Below, piece by piece: positions 52,554-61,261 of a DNA stretch of 64,000 bases. The stretch is from an uncultured Lachnospiraceae bacterium (GTDB lineage Bacteria > Bacillota > Clostridia > Lachnospirales > Lachnospiraceae): contig CAJUDH010000003.1 in the NCBI GenBank assembly GCA_910584845.1, positions 124,001 through 188,000 of the forward strand, in the 5' to 3' direction. The stretch's first letter is position 1, and the number at the start of each line of letters is the position of its first letter. The notes beneath the pieces are model-generated. The model saw only the letters and a program-made list of their open reading frames with translations. It was not told the DNA's origin and searched no databases. The translations under genes and the position numbers were made by a program.

Positions 52554-55500
52554 GAAGAAATGGCTGGATTTTGTGCATAAACATTTTGCCGGTATGGGGA
52601 TCGGCGCCGTTACGGTAGCGATGGCCCTGACGGTAGCCAAAGGCGTATCAGGGCAGGGGGCCGGCTTTGACCCCGGGGACATTGACACGTCTTTTTCTTC
52701 CGGCCTTTCAGACCTGCCAGACAAAACGGGGTATGATTTGTCCGGGGAAGGGGAAGGCAATGAGGAAGTAAACCATAATGCCGGCGGCGATCAGGAGGAA
52801 GAAAAAGAAGAAGAACCGGAGGAAGAACAGGAGGAAGAGGAAAGCCAGGAAGAAGCAGGGGCGCTGGGGCTTAACCCGGAACAGGCCTGGAAAGATCCGG
52901 AAAGCGAGCAGGTTATTTTGCCAGAGGGGATGGCGGACGAAGCAGAGCCGTCAGATACCATTGACACAACGATAAACCCCGGCCCCGGCGAAGGGAATAT
53001 CCTGGAGGCCGGCCCCGGCAAGAAAGGCGGCTTCGGGGGTGGAGGATCCGCGGGCGGCGCGGGCAAGCGGGAGGACCCCAAAGGGGATGCCCCCCCAAAA
53101 GGTGACGAAGGTGGAAAGCCGGGCGGGGAAGAGGGGGGCAAGCCGCCCGTGGGAGACGGGGAGGGCGACACAGGAAACGGAGGAAAACCAGGGGAAGGGG
53201 AGCAGCCAGAGGGGCCTAAGGAAGACGGCCCGCCTGTTGACGGCGGGGATACGGGCGTGACGCCGGGCGGGGATAAGGTTTCCGTGGTTATCGGCGGGGA
53301 AAAGAAAGAATTTGACAATGAAGACGACGCCCTTGCCTGGGTTGCGGACAACGGGGGGAAGAACGAAGACGGCCAATATTTTGAAGGGTTTATCAAAGAC
53401 GAGGACGGAAACCTGATCCCCAGTTATACAGACAAAGATAACTTTACTACCGGTTCCGGCTCCGGCGGGGACGTGGCTTATGGGTATGACGGGGAAAGCA
53501 GCGTTTTTGTAGTGCCGGAAGGGGTGGCCCTGGTGGATTTGTCTGTCATGGGGAACGGGAAGGTGAAGGCCATCGTTATACCCAAGACGGTGGTTCAGAT
53601 TGCGGCAGGCGCCGGCAACCGGTTCACGGCCCTGGAAAAATTTATAGTGTCGGCGGACAATCCCCGGTATTTTAGTGTAGACGGGGTGCTGTACCGCCGG
53701 ACGGACGGGGGGGAGGTTGAACTCCATACAGTCCCTATTATGAAAAAAGAAATAAAAATATGGCCGGAGCGTTTAACGGTGATTAAAGAGAATACGTTTT
53801 ACGGGCTTTCTTTAGACCGGGTGGAACTGCCGGGGACAGTTACCTCATTGGAAAGTTCTGCCTTTGGGGAGTCTTCCATCAGGACGCTTGTGCTTCCGGA
53901 AAGCATAAAGGCCATTGGGCCTACGGCTTTTGCCTTTGCATTTCCAGCAGAGGGGGAAGGCCCTTCGTGGCATACGATTGTCGTAAACTCGGCCAAGCCG
54001 CCGGAAATAGCCGGCAGTACGTTTTACTGGATGGATTATAATTTGGAGAAAAAACTGGGGGGCCCCACAACCGAAATCCTGGTGCCGGATTCTGCGGATG
54101 ACAAAGTTTACGAGTCTTACCTGATGGCCTGGGGTATGGCCCTGGCGAAACGGTATGGCGGGGAGACGGCACTTAAGATCTTAAAAACGGAAGGCGGGGC
54201 CCAGGCCAGGTACGAATATTTTGAAGAAAACGGGAAAAGCGGCTTTCGGAGGGTTGGGCAAAGCATACCGCCGTTTTTAAGTGATTCCTGGGGCATATAC
54301 CGCATGGACGAGGCGGGCCGCCTGATTTTGGTCCAATGTACGTCTGCTTCGTCTACGGTGGACCTATCGGCGTCGGGGATCGTATCCGTCGACGAAGGGG
54401 CTTTTGATACATGCCTTTCCCTGGCGGCTATCAAACTGCCGGAAACTTTGGAGGATATGCCAAAGGCCGTTTTTGCCAACAACAAAAACCTGAAAGCCAT
54501 CGTTTCCTATGGGCCATATCCGCCTTGTATGGAAACCGGTGCGCCTGCCCATTGCGCCGTGTTTGTAAAACCGGAAGCCCTGGGAAGCTATGAGGCGGCA
54601 TGGGGCAGCCAGGTGCGCAAAATCCTCGGGACGTCGGAAACCTATTCGTTTACGTCGGCAGGCCTTGTGTTTGACATGGGGAATACGCGCCTTCTTGACG
54701 TCCCTGTGGAGATGGACGGCGTTTTTAACATCCCCAGCTACGTTACCTGCCTGTACGACCGGGCGGTAGCAGGCAATGTGGCCTTGAAGCGGATTACGGT
54801 CCCGGCAAAGGTCACCCATGTGGGGGAAGGGGCTTTTGCCGGTTGTGCCAATTTGACGTCGGTTACTTGGTCCACGGCGGCGTCCGTGCCGGATTCCTGT
54901 TTTGAAGGATGTACGGCTTTGAAAACCTTTAGCGCATCTGGTTCGGGGCATAACCTTACCAGCATGGGGGACCGGGCCTTTTCCGGCTGCCGTTCCCTGG
55001 AAACAGCCTTATGGTACAGCTATGCGTCAGGGAACCAAAACTACTATTACTATTACTATTTGAACCATATAGGGGAAGAGGCCTTTTCCGGGTGTACATC
55101 CATGGGCTATGCCTATTTACACAGTTCCGTGGCTTATGTGGGGGAGGGGGCTTTTGAAGGGAGCGGGCTTTCCGGCGTGGACTGGTATACGCCTGCCCCT
55201 GTGGCAAGGGCCTGTTTTGCCAACTGTAGCCAGCTAAAAGCGGTGGGCTGGGGCAGTGGCCTTGTGGAGGGGCTGGAGGATGAGGCTTTCTTTGGCTGTA
55301 CCAGTTTAGCTACGCTTACCATACCTTCGCCGGTAACTTCCATCGGGTCTGGGGCGTTTGACGGGAGGGAAGGGAAAGGGCTGACCTTGCGGTTTGGCCC
55401 CCTTACGCCTCCTGTATGGGACGGGCCGGAGTCCCTGGACGGGGTCACGATTTACGTGCCCGATTCCCAAGAAGACGGCGACCGTATTTATCTGGCGTAT

Positions 55501-56586
55501 TGGGATGAATGGAAAGGCTGGCTGGGCGAACAGGGCAAAGAGGTGTTAAAAACGGAGGATGGCGCGCAAGATAGGGCCGTGCCGGAGCCGGAAGAGGCTG
55601 TGGGCTTGGAAGAGGTTTTCCCGGATATGGCGGGGCCGGAAGGCTTGGAAGAGGGGGAAGAGGAAGAAACAGGACCGGAAGACGAAGGCCAAAAAGAAAC
55701 CTTCCCAGACGGAACCGGTCCGGAAAGCCCTGGCCAAGGGGATCCGATAGCCAACCCGGACGAAGAGGCGCCCGAGGGGGCCGGCCCCAAAGAAGATGGG
55801 GCGAAAGAGGAAGAGAAGGGGGAAGAAACTCCGGGGGAGGAAGGGACCATGGGAACCGGTCCAGAGGAAAATATCCCAGGAGAAGGGACGTCCCCGGAAG
55901 GGGAACCGTCCCCAGGGGAAACCGTACCAGGAGAAGGGACGTCCCCGGAGGGGAAACCAGAACCGGATGAAGCCGAGCCGGGGGAAGGGACGCCCCCGGA
56001 GGGGGAACCGGATCCGGATGAAGCCGAGCCGGGGGAAGGGACGCCCCCGGAGGGGGAACCGTCCCCAGGGGAAACCGTACCAGGGGAAGGGACGCCCCCG
56101 GAGGGGGAACCGGATCCGGATGAAGCCGAGCCAGGGGAAGGAGCGCCCCCGGAGGGGGAACCGTCCCCAGGAGAAACCGTACCAGGGGAAGGGACGCCCC
56201 CGGAGGGGGAACCGGATCCGGATGAGAAGGATCCCGGGGAAGAAGCCGGCCCCAAAGAGGAAGAGGGGAAAACTCCGGGGGAGGAAGGATCCGTAGGAAC
56301 CGGTCCAGAGGGAACGGCCCCGGGTGAGGAAACCGGTTTGGACGGGGAAGGCTTGGACGGGGAGGGCGTTCCAAAAGGGACCGCCGCCCAAGAAACCGTC
56401 CCGGTAAGGGGGGCGGGCCTCAAAGAAGAAGGCCGGCAAGGAATGGCAAATCCGGATGGAGAAGGGTCCGGAGGGGAAGAAAAGGAAAGCCCGGGTTTGA
56501 GCGGGGCACAGGAGGCAGCTTCCGGTCCCGGAAAACGGGGTTTGGGAGAAGTGGGTTCAAAGGGGGATAGCAGCGATGATTATTAG
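52543..56586 (+). CDS. Giant secreted BspA-type leucine-rich-repeat protein with acidic and Pro/Glu-rich regions
   Basis: 1347 residues. The start is GTG at 52543, with GGGAGG 7 nt upstream, inside the kinase gene's end. The N-terminus looks like a signal peptide (KDKKKWLDFVHKHFAGM then a hydrophobic stretch). A very acidic segment (about 70-105) and a Gly/Pro/Lys-rich spacer (about 145-245) follow. The middle (about 330-930) carries LRR_5/BspA repeats such as ITVPAKVTHVGEGAFAGCAN and LTIPSPVTSIGSGAFDG. The C-terminal 300 residues are Gly/Glu/Pro-rich with 17-residue repeats. No LPXTG or other anchor is visible. Its end overlaps the MoxR gene by 11 nt. Confidence 0.88.
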   Translation: MKDKKKWLDFVHKHFAGMGIGAVTVAMALTVAKGVSGQGAGFDPGDIDTSFSSGLSDLPDKTGYDLSGEGEGNEEVNHNAGGDQEEEKEEEPEEEQEEEESQEEAGALGLNPEQAWKDPESEQVILPEGMADEAEPSDTIDTTINPGPGEGNILEAGPGKKGGFGGGGSAGGAGKREDPKGDAPPKGDEGGKPGGEEGGKPPVGDGEGDTGNGGKPGEGEQPEGPKEDGPPVDGGDTGVTPGGDKVSVVIGGEKKEFDNEDDALAWVADNGGKNEDGQYFEGFIKDEDGNLIPSYTDKDNFTTGSGSGGDVAYGYDGESSVFVVPEGVALVDLSVMGNGKVKAIVIPKTVVQIAAGAGNRFTALEKFIVSADNPRYFSVDGVLYRRTDGGEVELHTVPIMKKEIKIWPERLTVIKENTFYGLSLDRVELPGTVTSLESSAFGESSIRTLVLPESIKAIGPTAFAFAFPAEGEGPSWHTIVVNSAKPPEIAGSTFYWMDYNLEKKLGGPTTEILVPDSADDKVYESYLMAWGMALAKRYGGETALKILKTEGGAQARYEYFEENGKSGFRRVGQSIPPFLSDSWGIYRMDEAGRLILVQCTSASSTVDLSASGIVSVDEGAFDTCLSLAAIKLPETLEDMPKAVFANNKNLKAIVSYGPYPPCMETGAPAHCAVFVKPEALGSYEAAWGSQVRKILGTSETYSFTSAGLVFDMGNTRLLDVPVEMDGVFNIPSYVTCLYDRAVAGNVALKRITVPAKVTHVGEGAFAGCANLTSVTWSTAASVPDSCFEGCTALKTFSASGSGHNLTSMGDRAFSGCRSLETALWYSYASGNQNYYYYYYLNHIGEEAFSGCTSMGYAYLHSSVAYVGEGAFEGSGLSGVDWYTPAPVARACFANCSQLKAVGWGSGLVEGLEDEAFFGCTSLATLTIPSPVTSIGSGAFDGREGKGLTLRFGPLTPPVWDGPESLDGVTIYVPDSQEDGDRIYLAYWDEWKGWLGEQGKEVLKTEDGAQDRAVPEPEEAVGLEEVFPDMAGPEGLEEGEEEETGPEDEGQKETFPDGTGPESPGQGDPIANPDEEAPEGAGPKEDGAKEEEKGEETPGEEGTMGTGPEENIPGEGTSPEGEPSPGETVPGEGTSPEGKPEPDEAEPGEGTPPEGEPDPDEAEPGEGTPPEGEPSPGETVPGEGTPPEGEPDPDEAEPGEGAPPEGEPSPGETVPGEGTPPEGEPDPDEKDPGEEAGPKEEEGKTPGEEGSVGTGPEGTAPGEETGLDGEGLDGEGVPKGTAAQETVPVRGAGLKEEGRQGMANPDGEGSGGEEKESPGLSGAQEAASGPGKRGLGEVGSKGDSSDDY
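55879..56235 (+). repeat. Seven 51-bp in-frame tandem repeats in the LRR-protein gene
   Basis: Units start every 51 bp from 55879 to 56185 and encode 17-residue blocks of two types: GEGTSPEGEPSPGETVP and GEGTPPEGEPDPDEAEP. The order is A-B-B-A-B-A-B with very few base changes, so recent duplication or homogenisation is likely. Residues about 1113-1231. Confidence 0.9.
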
Positions 56587-57526
56587 GCAATCCGAACAGG
56601 TTATGAAAGAAGTCGGCAAGGTGCTGATCGGCAAGGGGGAAGTAATTGAAAAAGTCCTGATGGCAATTTATGCCGGGGGCCATATCCTCCTTGAGGATAC
56701 GCCAGGGGTCGGAAAGACCACTTTGGCGCTGGGGTTTTCACGGGCATTGGGTATGGATTACAAGCGGATCCAATTTACGCCAGATACCATGCCTTCAGAC
56801 ATTACCGGATATTCGATCCCCGGGCAGGACGGCCAGGTGGTGTACCGGCCGGGTGCAGTCCATACCAACTTATTTTTGGGGGATGAGATCAACCGGACTT
56901 CGCCCAAGACCCAGTCTGCGCTTTTGGAAGCTATGGAGGAAGGGAATGTAACCGTGGACGGGGTTACGTACCTGCTACCCAAGCCTTTTATCTGCATCGC
57001 GACGCAGAACCCGGTGGGCATGTCCGGCACCCAGCCTTTGCCGGAGGCCCAGCTTGACCGTTTTATGATCAAGCTTTCCATAGGGTACCCCAATACAGAA
57101 GACCAGATCCGTATATTGGATGAGAAAAGGAACCCAAACACCATGGACGAAGTGCAGGCCGTGGTGACCCGGGATATGGTTTTGGAAGTTCAAAATTACC
57201 TGTCAACCATCCGCATGACCCAGGATATGCTGCGCTATATTACCGTTTTATGCGAACGGACCAGGGAAAACGACGGGGTGGAATTGGGGGTAAGCCCCCG
57301 GGGGATTATCGCCTTGTCCCGGATGGCGAGGGCAAAGGCTTTGCTGGGGGAGAGGGATTATGTTGTACCGGAGGACGTGCGCGCGGTATTTCAGGATGTG
57401 TGCGCCCACCGGGTAATCCTTAAGCCCCAGGCCAAGATGGAGGGGCGGACCGTGGCCGGAATTTTGGAGAATATAATAACGTCAACGGAAGTGCCGGGGA
57501 TGCCCGGGAAAAAGAACAGACGATGA
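56576..57526 (+). CDS. MoxR-family AAA+ ATPase
   Basis: 316-residue cytosolic AAA+ protein. Walker A LEDTPGVGKTTLA, MoxR motif FTPDTMPSDITGYSI, Walker B NLFLGDEINRTSPKTQSALLEAMEE, sensor ATQNPVG, and the C-terminal AAA lid. MoxR ATPases act as chaperones for partner DUF58 or VWA proteins. The gene overlaps the LRR gene by 11 nt and the DUF58 gene by 4 nt, so expression of all three is coupled. Confidence 0.94.
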   Translation: MIIRQSEQVMKEVGKVLIGKGEVIEKVLMAIYAGGHILLEDTPGVGKTTLALGFSRALGMDYKRIQFTPDTMPSDITGYSIPGQDGQVVYRPGAVHTNLFLGDEINRTSPKTQSALLEAMEEGNVTVDGVTYLLPKPFICIATQNPVGMSGTQPLPEAQLDRFMIKLSIGYPNTEDQIRILDEKRNPNTMDEVQAVVTRDMVLEVQNYLSTIRMTQDMLRYITVLCERTRENDGVELGVSPRGIIALSRMARAKALLGERDYVVPEDVRAVFQDVCAHRVILKPQAKMEGRTVAGILENIITSTEVPGMPGKKNRR

Positions 57527-58692
57527 AAAAATATAGGATAACATACCTGGCAGTGTTGACGGCAGTCTTTTTTTGCGGATTGTGGGGAGGCAACAGGCTG
57601 GTGCCCGGACTGTTGGCATTGCTTGTAATTGTGCCGGTTTGTTCCGGCATAAGCCTGTATCTGTCTGTGGGGAAATTGTCGCTTTCCCTGGACGGCAGGC
57701 ACAGCTGCCCTTCAGGCCAGCCTATGGAGATTACGCTTAAATTGAAATACTCATTCCTGCGCCCGGCAGGCAACGTGCAGGTGGGCTTAACCTGTGAGAA
57801 CCTTGTGTTCGGCACTGTAAAACACCAGTCCTACCTGCTCCAGCTGGGAAGGGGGAGGCATCATGAATACGGCATTTCTTTAGACACCTCGGTTTGCGGG
57901 AGGATAGTGGTCCGCATCCGGGAGATGGCCTGTTATGACCTGTTAGGGCTTTTTTCTTACCACAAGCCCATGGAAGAGGAGTTTGCCTGTATGGTGTATC
58001 CCTATGAAGCCCGCATGTATGTTTCCCTGGGGAAAAACAGAGAGCGGGAGCAGCCCGGGGACATCTATGACGGGAAAAAAAGCGGGACAGACGTGAGCGA
58101 GGTTTTTGGGCTGCGGGAGTACCGGGAAGGGGATCCCCTCCAAAGCATCCACTGGAAATTGTCCGGGAAATGGCGCCAGCTGATTGTCCGGGAATTTGGG
58201 CGCCCGGTAAACTACCATACCCTTTTGCTCCTGTCCCCTGCGTTAAGCTATGGGGGCCAGAAAGCGGAAGAATCGGTTATCACCTCCGTTTTCGACTTGG
58301 GGGTGTCTTTGAGCCATGCGCTGTTAAACCAGAACATCGCCCACTTTGTAGGTTATCTAACCGGCTGCCAATTGTGCTGTATCCCTGTGGATTCGACCCA
58401 CAGTTATGAGGATATGCTTTTAAACCTAATGGGGCAGCCGATACGGCGCAGTGGAGACGAGGCGCTGATTTCTTTTGTCAACCAGCAGCTATACCGGCAG
58501 TATACCAAAGTGGTTTATGTGACAGGCGCGGTAAACGAAGCGGTAGCCCAGAACCTGTCTGTACTTGTCGATTTAACGGTCCTCCAGGCGTCACAAGGCC
58601 AATCCGGCTATCTGATGGACGGCGGGGGATATGGGACTGTCAGGGTTTCCATCGAAAAGATACGGAGCATGGAACATATCATACCGCTTTGA
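57523..58692 (+). CDS. DUF58-domain membrane protein
   Basis: 389 residues with two N-terminal transmembrane helices (about 5-45) and a cytoplasmic DUF58 domain marked by FGLREYREGDPLQSIHWKLSGKWRQLIVREF. It is the standard partner of MoxR ATPases and is followed, as in many bacteria, by a transglutaminase-like membrane protein. It starts in the ATGA overlap with moxR; the next gene starts 6 nt after its stop. Confidence 0.92.
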   Translation: MKKYRITYLAVLTAVFFCGLWGGNRLVPGLLALLVIVPVCSGISLYLSVGKLSLSLDGRHSCPSGQPMEITLKLKYSFLRPAGNVQVGLTCENLVFGTVKHQSYLLQLGRGRHHEYGISLDTSVCGRIVVRIREMACYDLLGLFSYHKPMEEEFACMVYPYEARMYVSLGKNREREQPGDIYDGKKSGTDVSEVFGLREYREGDPLQSIHWKLSGKWRQLIVREFGRPVNYHTLLLLSPALSYGGQKAEESVITSVFDLGVSLSHALLNQNIAHFVGYLTGCQLCCIPVDSTHSYEDMLLNLMGQPIRRSGDEALISFVNQQLYRQYTKVVYVTGAVNEAVAQNLSVLVDLTVLQASQGQSGYLMDGGGYGTVRVSIEKIRSMEHIIPL

Positions 58693-58698
58693 GCAAGT

Positions 58699-61011
58699 GT
58701 GGAATATGGGGAAATGATGAAAGAAAAACGAGAAATTTTAGTATTGACGGAGCGGAGGGGAGAACTTGCCAATACCCTGTGGTCCGCCCTGCTTGGGTCT
58801 GCCAGCGCAGCGGGCGTTACGGTGGCGGCAATGGGGACCTTTTTTATTTTGGGAGGGGCGCCGGTCCTTCCAGGGCCTGCCCTTGCCGCGGCAGCGGCCG
58901 TTTTGGGGGTATCTGCCTTGGATTTCCTGTTTAAAGGGCGGTCTTATGGGACATTCCTGTGCCTGACGACGGCGGCCGCCTTATTTTTCTCCTCGGCCCC
59001 TGGCATAACCCGGGAAATTTATGCATGGGCAGATTGCTTCCAGGATGTGTGGAACCAAGTGTTTGGCACGTTTTACGGGGGGGCGGGCCTTGGGCATGTA
59101 AAAGCAGACATGCAGGCGGCGGAAATGGTCGCCGCTTTTTTGGCTGCGGCTACGGTTACGGAACTGGTACACAGAAAAAGCTTTGCCCTGCTGACGGGGG
59201 TGGCTTTTGCGCCCCTTTGCCTGGGCCTGATGCTTTCTGTCAGGCTGCCTGCCGTTTTGGTTGCGGTTTTGCTGGCCGGGTGGATTGGGGTATGGCGCGT
59301 GACCAGCGGCCCGGCCAGGATCCGCCTGGAAACGGTAGTTTTGATCCTGGGCACAGGCGCGGCTTTGTGCCTTTTGCCTTCCGCCTTTCCCGGAGCTTTG
59401 TGGCAAAGGTCTGCCGGAAAGTTCCAGGCCCATGTCAGGCAAGGGATAGAAAAAATCCAGTATGGGGAGGATGGCCTTCCCCAGGGGGATTTGATGAGAG
59501 CGGATCAAATGATGGCAGATGCAAACCCACGGTTAGAGCTTGAGATGGCGAAGCCCACATCCGTGTATCTGAGGGGATATATAGGCGCAACATACGAAGA
59601 AAACCGGTGGAAGCCTTTTTCAGCCAGGGTTTACGGCGGGGAATTTGCAGGGATGCTTTCCTGGATGGCGGGACAGGGTTTTTGCCCGGGGATGCAGTAT
59701 GCAGGGTATCAGGATGTATCCGGGGAGGAGCAGGAGCCGGAATTGGCTGTTTCCGTAAAAAACCTGGGCGCCAGCCGCCGTTATGTGTACCTTCCGGCGA
59801 CGGCTTCTTCTTATTCGGGGAAAAAAGGGGGATGGCGGCAGGATTGGTTTATGCAGGCCCCTGGATGGTTTGGGCAAAAGGAATATGGGTTCACCTATTA
59901 TGATGCGCAGCAAAATGCAGAAGTCCAGCCCCCGGGGTCCTGGATTTATGAAGGAGAGGCCGCCGAAGAAGCAAGGCGTTTTCAACAGGCGGAAACGGTG
60001 TACCGTTCTTTCGTCTACAGCAATTATTTGGAAATCAGCCCAGGGCAGAAAAACTTTATTGACAGCGTTTTTTATCAGGGGGACAGCCGGGGTGAGGCAA
60101 AAGGGGTTTATAACGCCACATCCCGGATCCGGACAGTCCTGCGCATTGTGGCGGAATATGAGGAAATGCCCCCGCCGGTTCCGTCCGGCCAGGATTTCCT
60201 CCCTTGGTTTTTCCAGGAAGGGAAGAAGGGGAATGCCGCCTATTATGCTACGGCGGCTGTGCTGGCCTACCGGGCGGCAGGGATACCGGCCCGCTATGTG
60301 GAAGGGTATGTGCTGACCAAGGCGCAGGCGGAAGGGGCCCAAGGGAAAACCGTGGTGCTTTCCGGCAAAAATGCCCATGCATGGGTGGAAGCCTATGTAG
60401 ACGGCGTGGGGTGGAGGACGATGGAAGTCACGCCGGGTTTTTATGAAGAGGTGTATCCGGCGGATATTATTGTTGCAGTCCCAAACGAAACCTTTGACGG
60501 GGCAGGGGGAGATGTGGCGGGGGTCCTGGCCTCGGAAGAATACGAGTACCCTAAGGATGCGCCGGAAAATCCGGTTCTGCCCCAGGAGCCGGAAGGGGGC
60601 GTCCATTTTCTGGCTTTGCTCCTTCTAACGGCCGCCCTTCTGCTCAAGGTGCTGGCCAACCTCCATAGGATGGTTCTGGGATACCGGTACAAAAGGATGG
60701 GGCAAAAGGCAAAGATGTATTTTTTATATGGGGAAATTATGGATATGATGGAAAAGCTGTACCATAATTTCAACCCGGGCCGTCCACTGGACCTGCAGGG
60801 CCTGGGAAACCTGCCTTTCGACCAGGGGCTTTATGAACGCACGGTAAAACGGATGGAAAGGGTGGTATATGGGGAGGCAAAACCGGCCCCCGGGGAGGTC
60901 CCTGCGACGGAGGCCCTGGCCGTGCAGGTCCAGGCGGCCTTGTGCAGGAAGCTGGGGTGGAGGCGGTGGATATACCGCTACCACTCCTGGATACAGATGT
61001 TAGGGGGATGA
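58699..61011 (+). CDS. Transglutaminase-like membrane protein (TgpA type) lacking the catalytic cysteine
   Basis: 770 residues: about six or seven N-terminal transmembrane helices (to about 225), an extracellular region, a transglutaminase-like domain (about 490-580), one more helix (about 633-655) and a cytosolic tail. In the core the usual GxC site reads KGNAAYYATAAVLAYRAAGI, so Ala513 stands where the nucleophilic Cys belongs; His560 remains (NAHAWVEAY), and Glu576 replaces the usual Asp (TMEVTPG). Enzymatic cross-linking or proteolysis is therefore unlikely. The start is GTG at 58699 or ATG at 58714/58717. Last gene of the coupled operon. Confidence 0.88.
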   Translation: MEYGEMMKEKREILVLTERRGELANTLWSALLGSASAAGVTVAAMGTFFILGGAPVLPGPALAAAAAVLGVSALDFLFKGRSYGTFLCLTTAAALFFSSAPGITREIYAWADCFQDVWNQVFGTFYGGAGLGHVKADMQAAEMVAAFLAAATVTELVHRKSFALLTGVAFAPLCLGLMLSVRLPAVLVAVLLAGWIGVWRVTSGPARIRLETVVLILGTGAALCLLPSAFPGALWQRSAGKFQAHVRQGIEKIQYGEDGLPQGDLMRADQMMADANPRLELEMAKPTSVYLRGYIGATYEENRWKPFSARVYGGEFAGMLSWMAGQGFCPGMQYAGYQDVSGEEQEPELAVSVKNLGASRRYVYLPATASSYSGKKGGWRQDWFMQAPGWFGQKEYGFTYYDAQQNAEVQPPGSWIYEGEAAEEARRFQQAETVYRSFVYSNYLEISPGQKNFIDSVFYQGDSRGEAKGVYNATSRIRTVLRIVAEYEEMPPPVPSGQDFLPWFFQEGKKGNAAYYATAAVLAYRAAGIPARYVEGYVLTKAQAEGAQGKTVVLSGKNAHAWVEAYVDGVGWRTMEVTPGFYEEVYPADIIVAVPNETFDGAGGDVAGVLASEEYEYPKDAPENPVLPQEPEGGVHFLALLLLTAALLLKVLANLHRMVLGYRYKRMGQKAKMYFLYGEIMDMMEKLYHNFNPGRPLDLQGLGNLPFDQGLYERTVKRMERVVYGEAKPAPGEVPATEALAVQVQAALCRKLGWRRWIYRYHSWIQMLGG

Positions 61012-61052
61012 ATGCCCGAAAGGGATATTTATTTTGAAAGAAAGCAACAAAG

Positions 61053-61091
61053 GGGCACCCGGCACACCGTTTGTTTGCCGGGTGCCCTTTT
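61053..61091 (+). terminator. Terminator of the envelope operon
   Basis: GGGCACCCGGCA (61053-61064) pairs perfectly with TGCCGGGTGCCC (61076-61087), 11-nt loop, followed by TTTT. It lies about 40 nt after the last stop codon. Confidence 0.85.
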
Positions 61092-61191
61092 CCTGCACAA
61101 TGGCTTGGCATAAATGTTTAAGGCGGTTTTGCCGCCCCTGTTGCCGGGGTGCCAAAACGGGAAGGGAAACGAAAAAGAACCATCGTAAGGA

Positions 61192-61220
61192 TTGATAATT
61201 ATTAGATAAAGAAGTATGAT
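61192..61220 (+). promoter_or_regulatory. Promoter of the MMPL exporter gene
   Basis: TTGATA (61192-61197), 17-bp spacer, TATGAT (61215-61220), about 40 nt before the start codon. Confidence 0.65.
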
Positions 61221-61261
61221 ATAGCGTATCAGAATGAAAGGGAAGGAGTAAAACCGTCCAT

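Noticed and set aside
55445..56439. Three long minus-strand ORFs of about 300 codons (Pro/Ser/Gly-rich)
   Set aside because: They are antisense shadows of the Glu/Pro/Gly-rich repeat region of the LRR gene; the biased codons remove stops on the other strand. No ribosome binding sites.
59620..60606. 328-codon minus-strand ORF
   Set aside because: Antisense shadow of the transglutaminase-like membrane protein gene.
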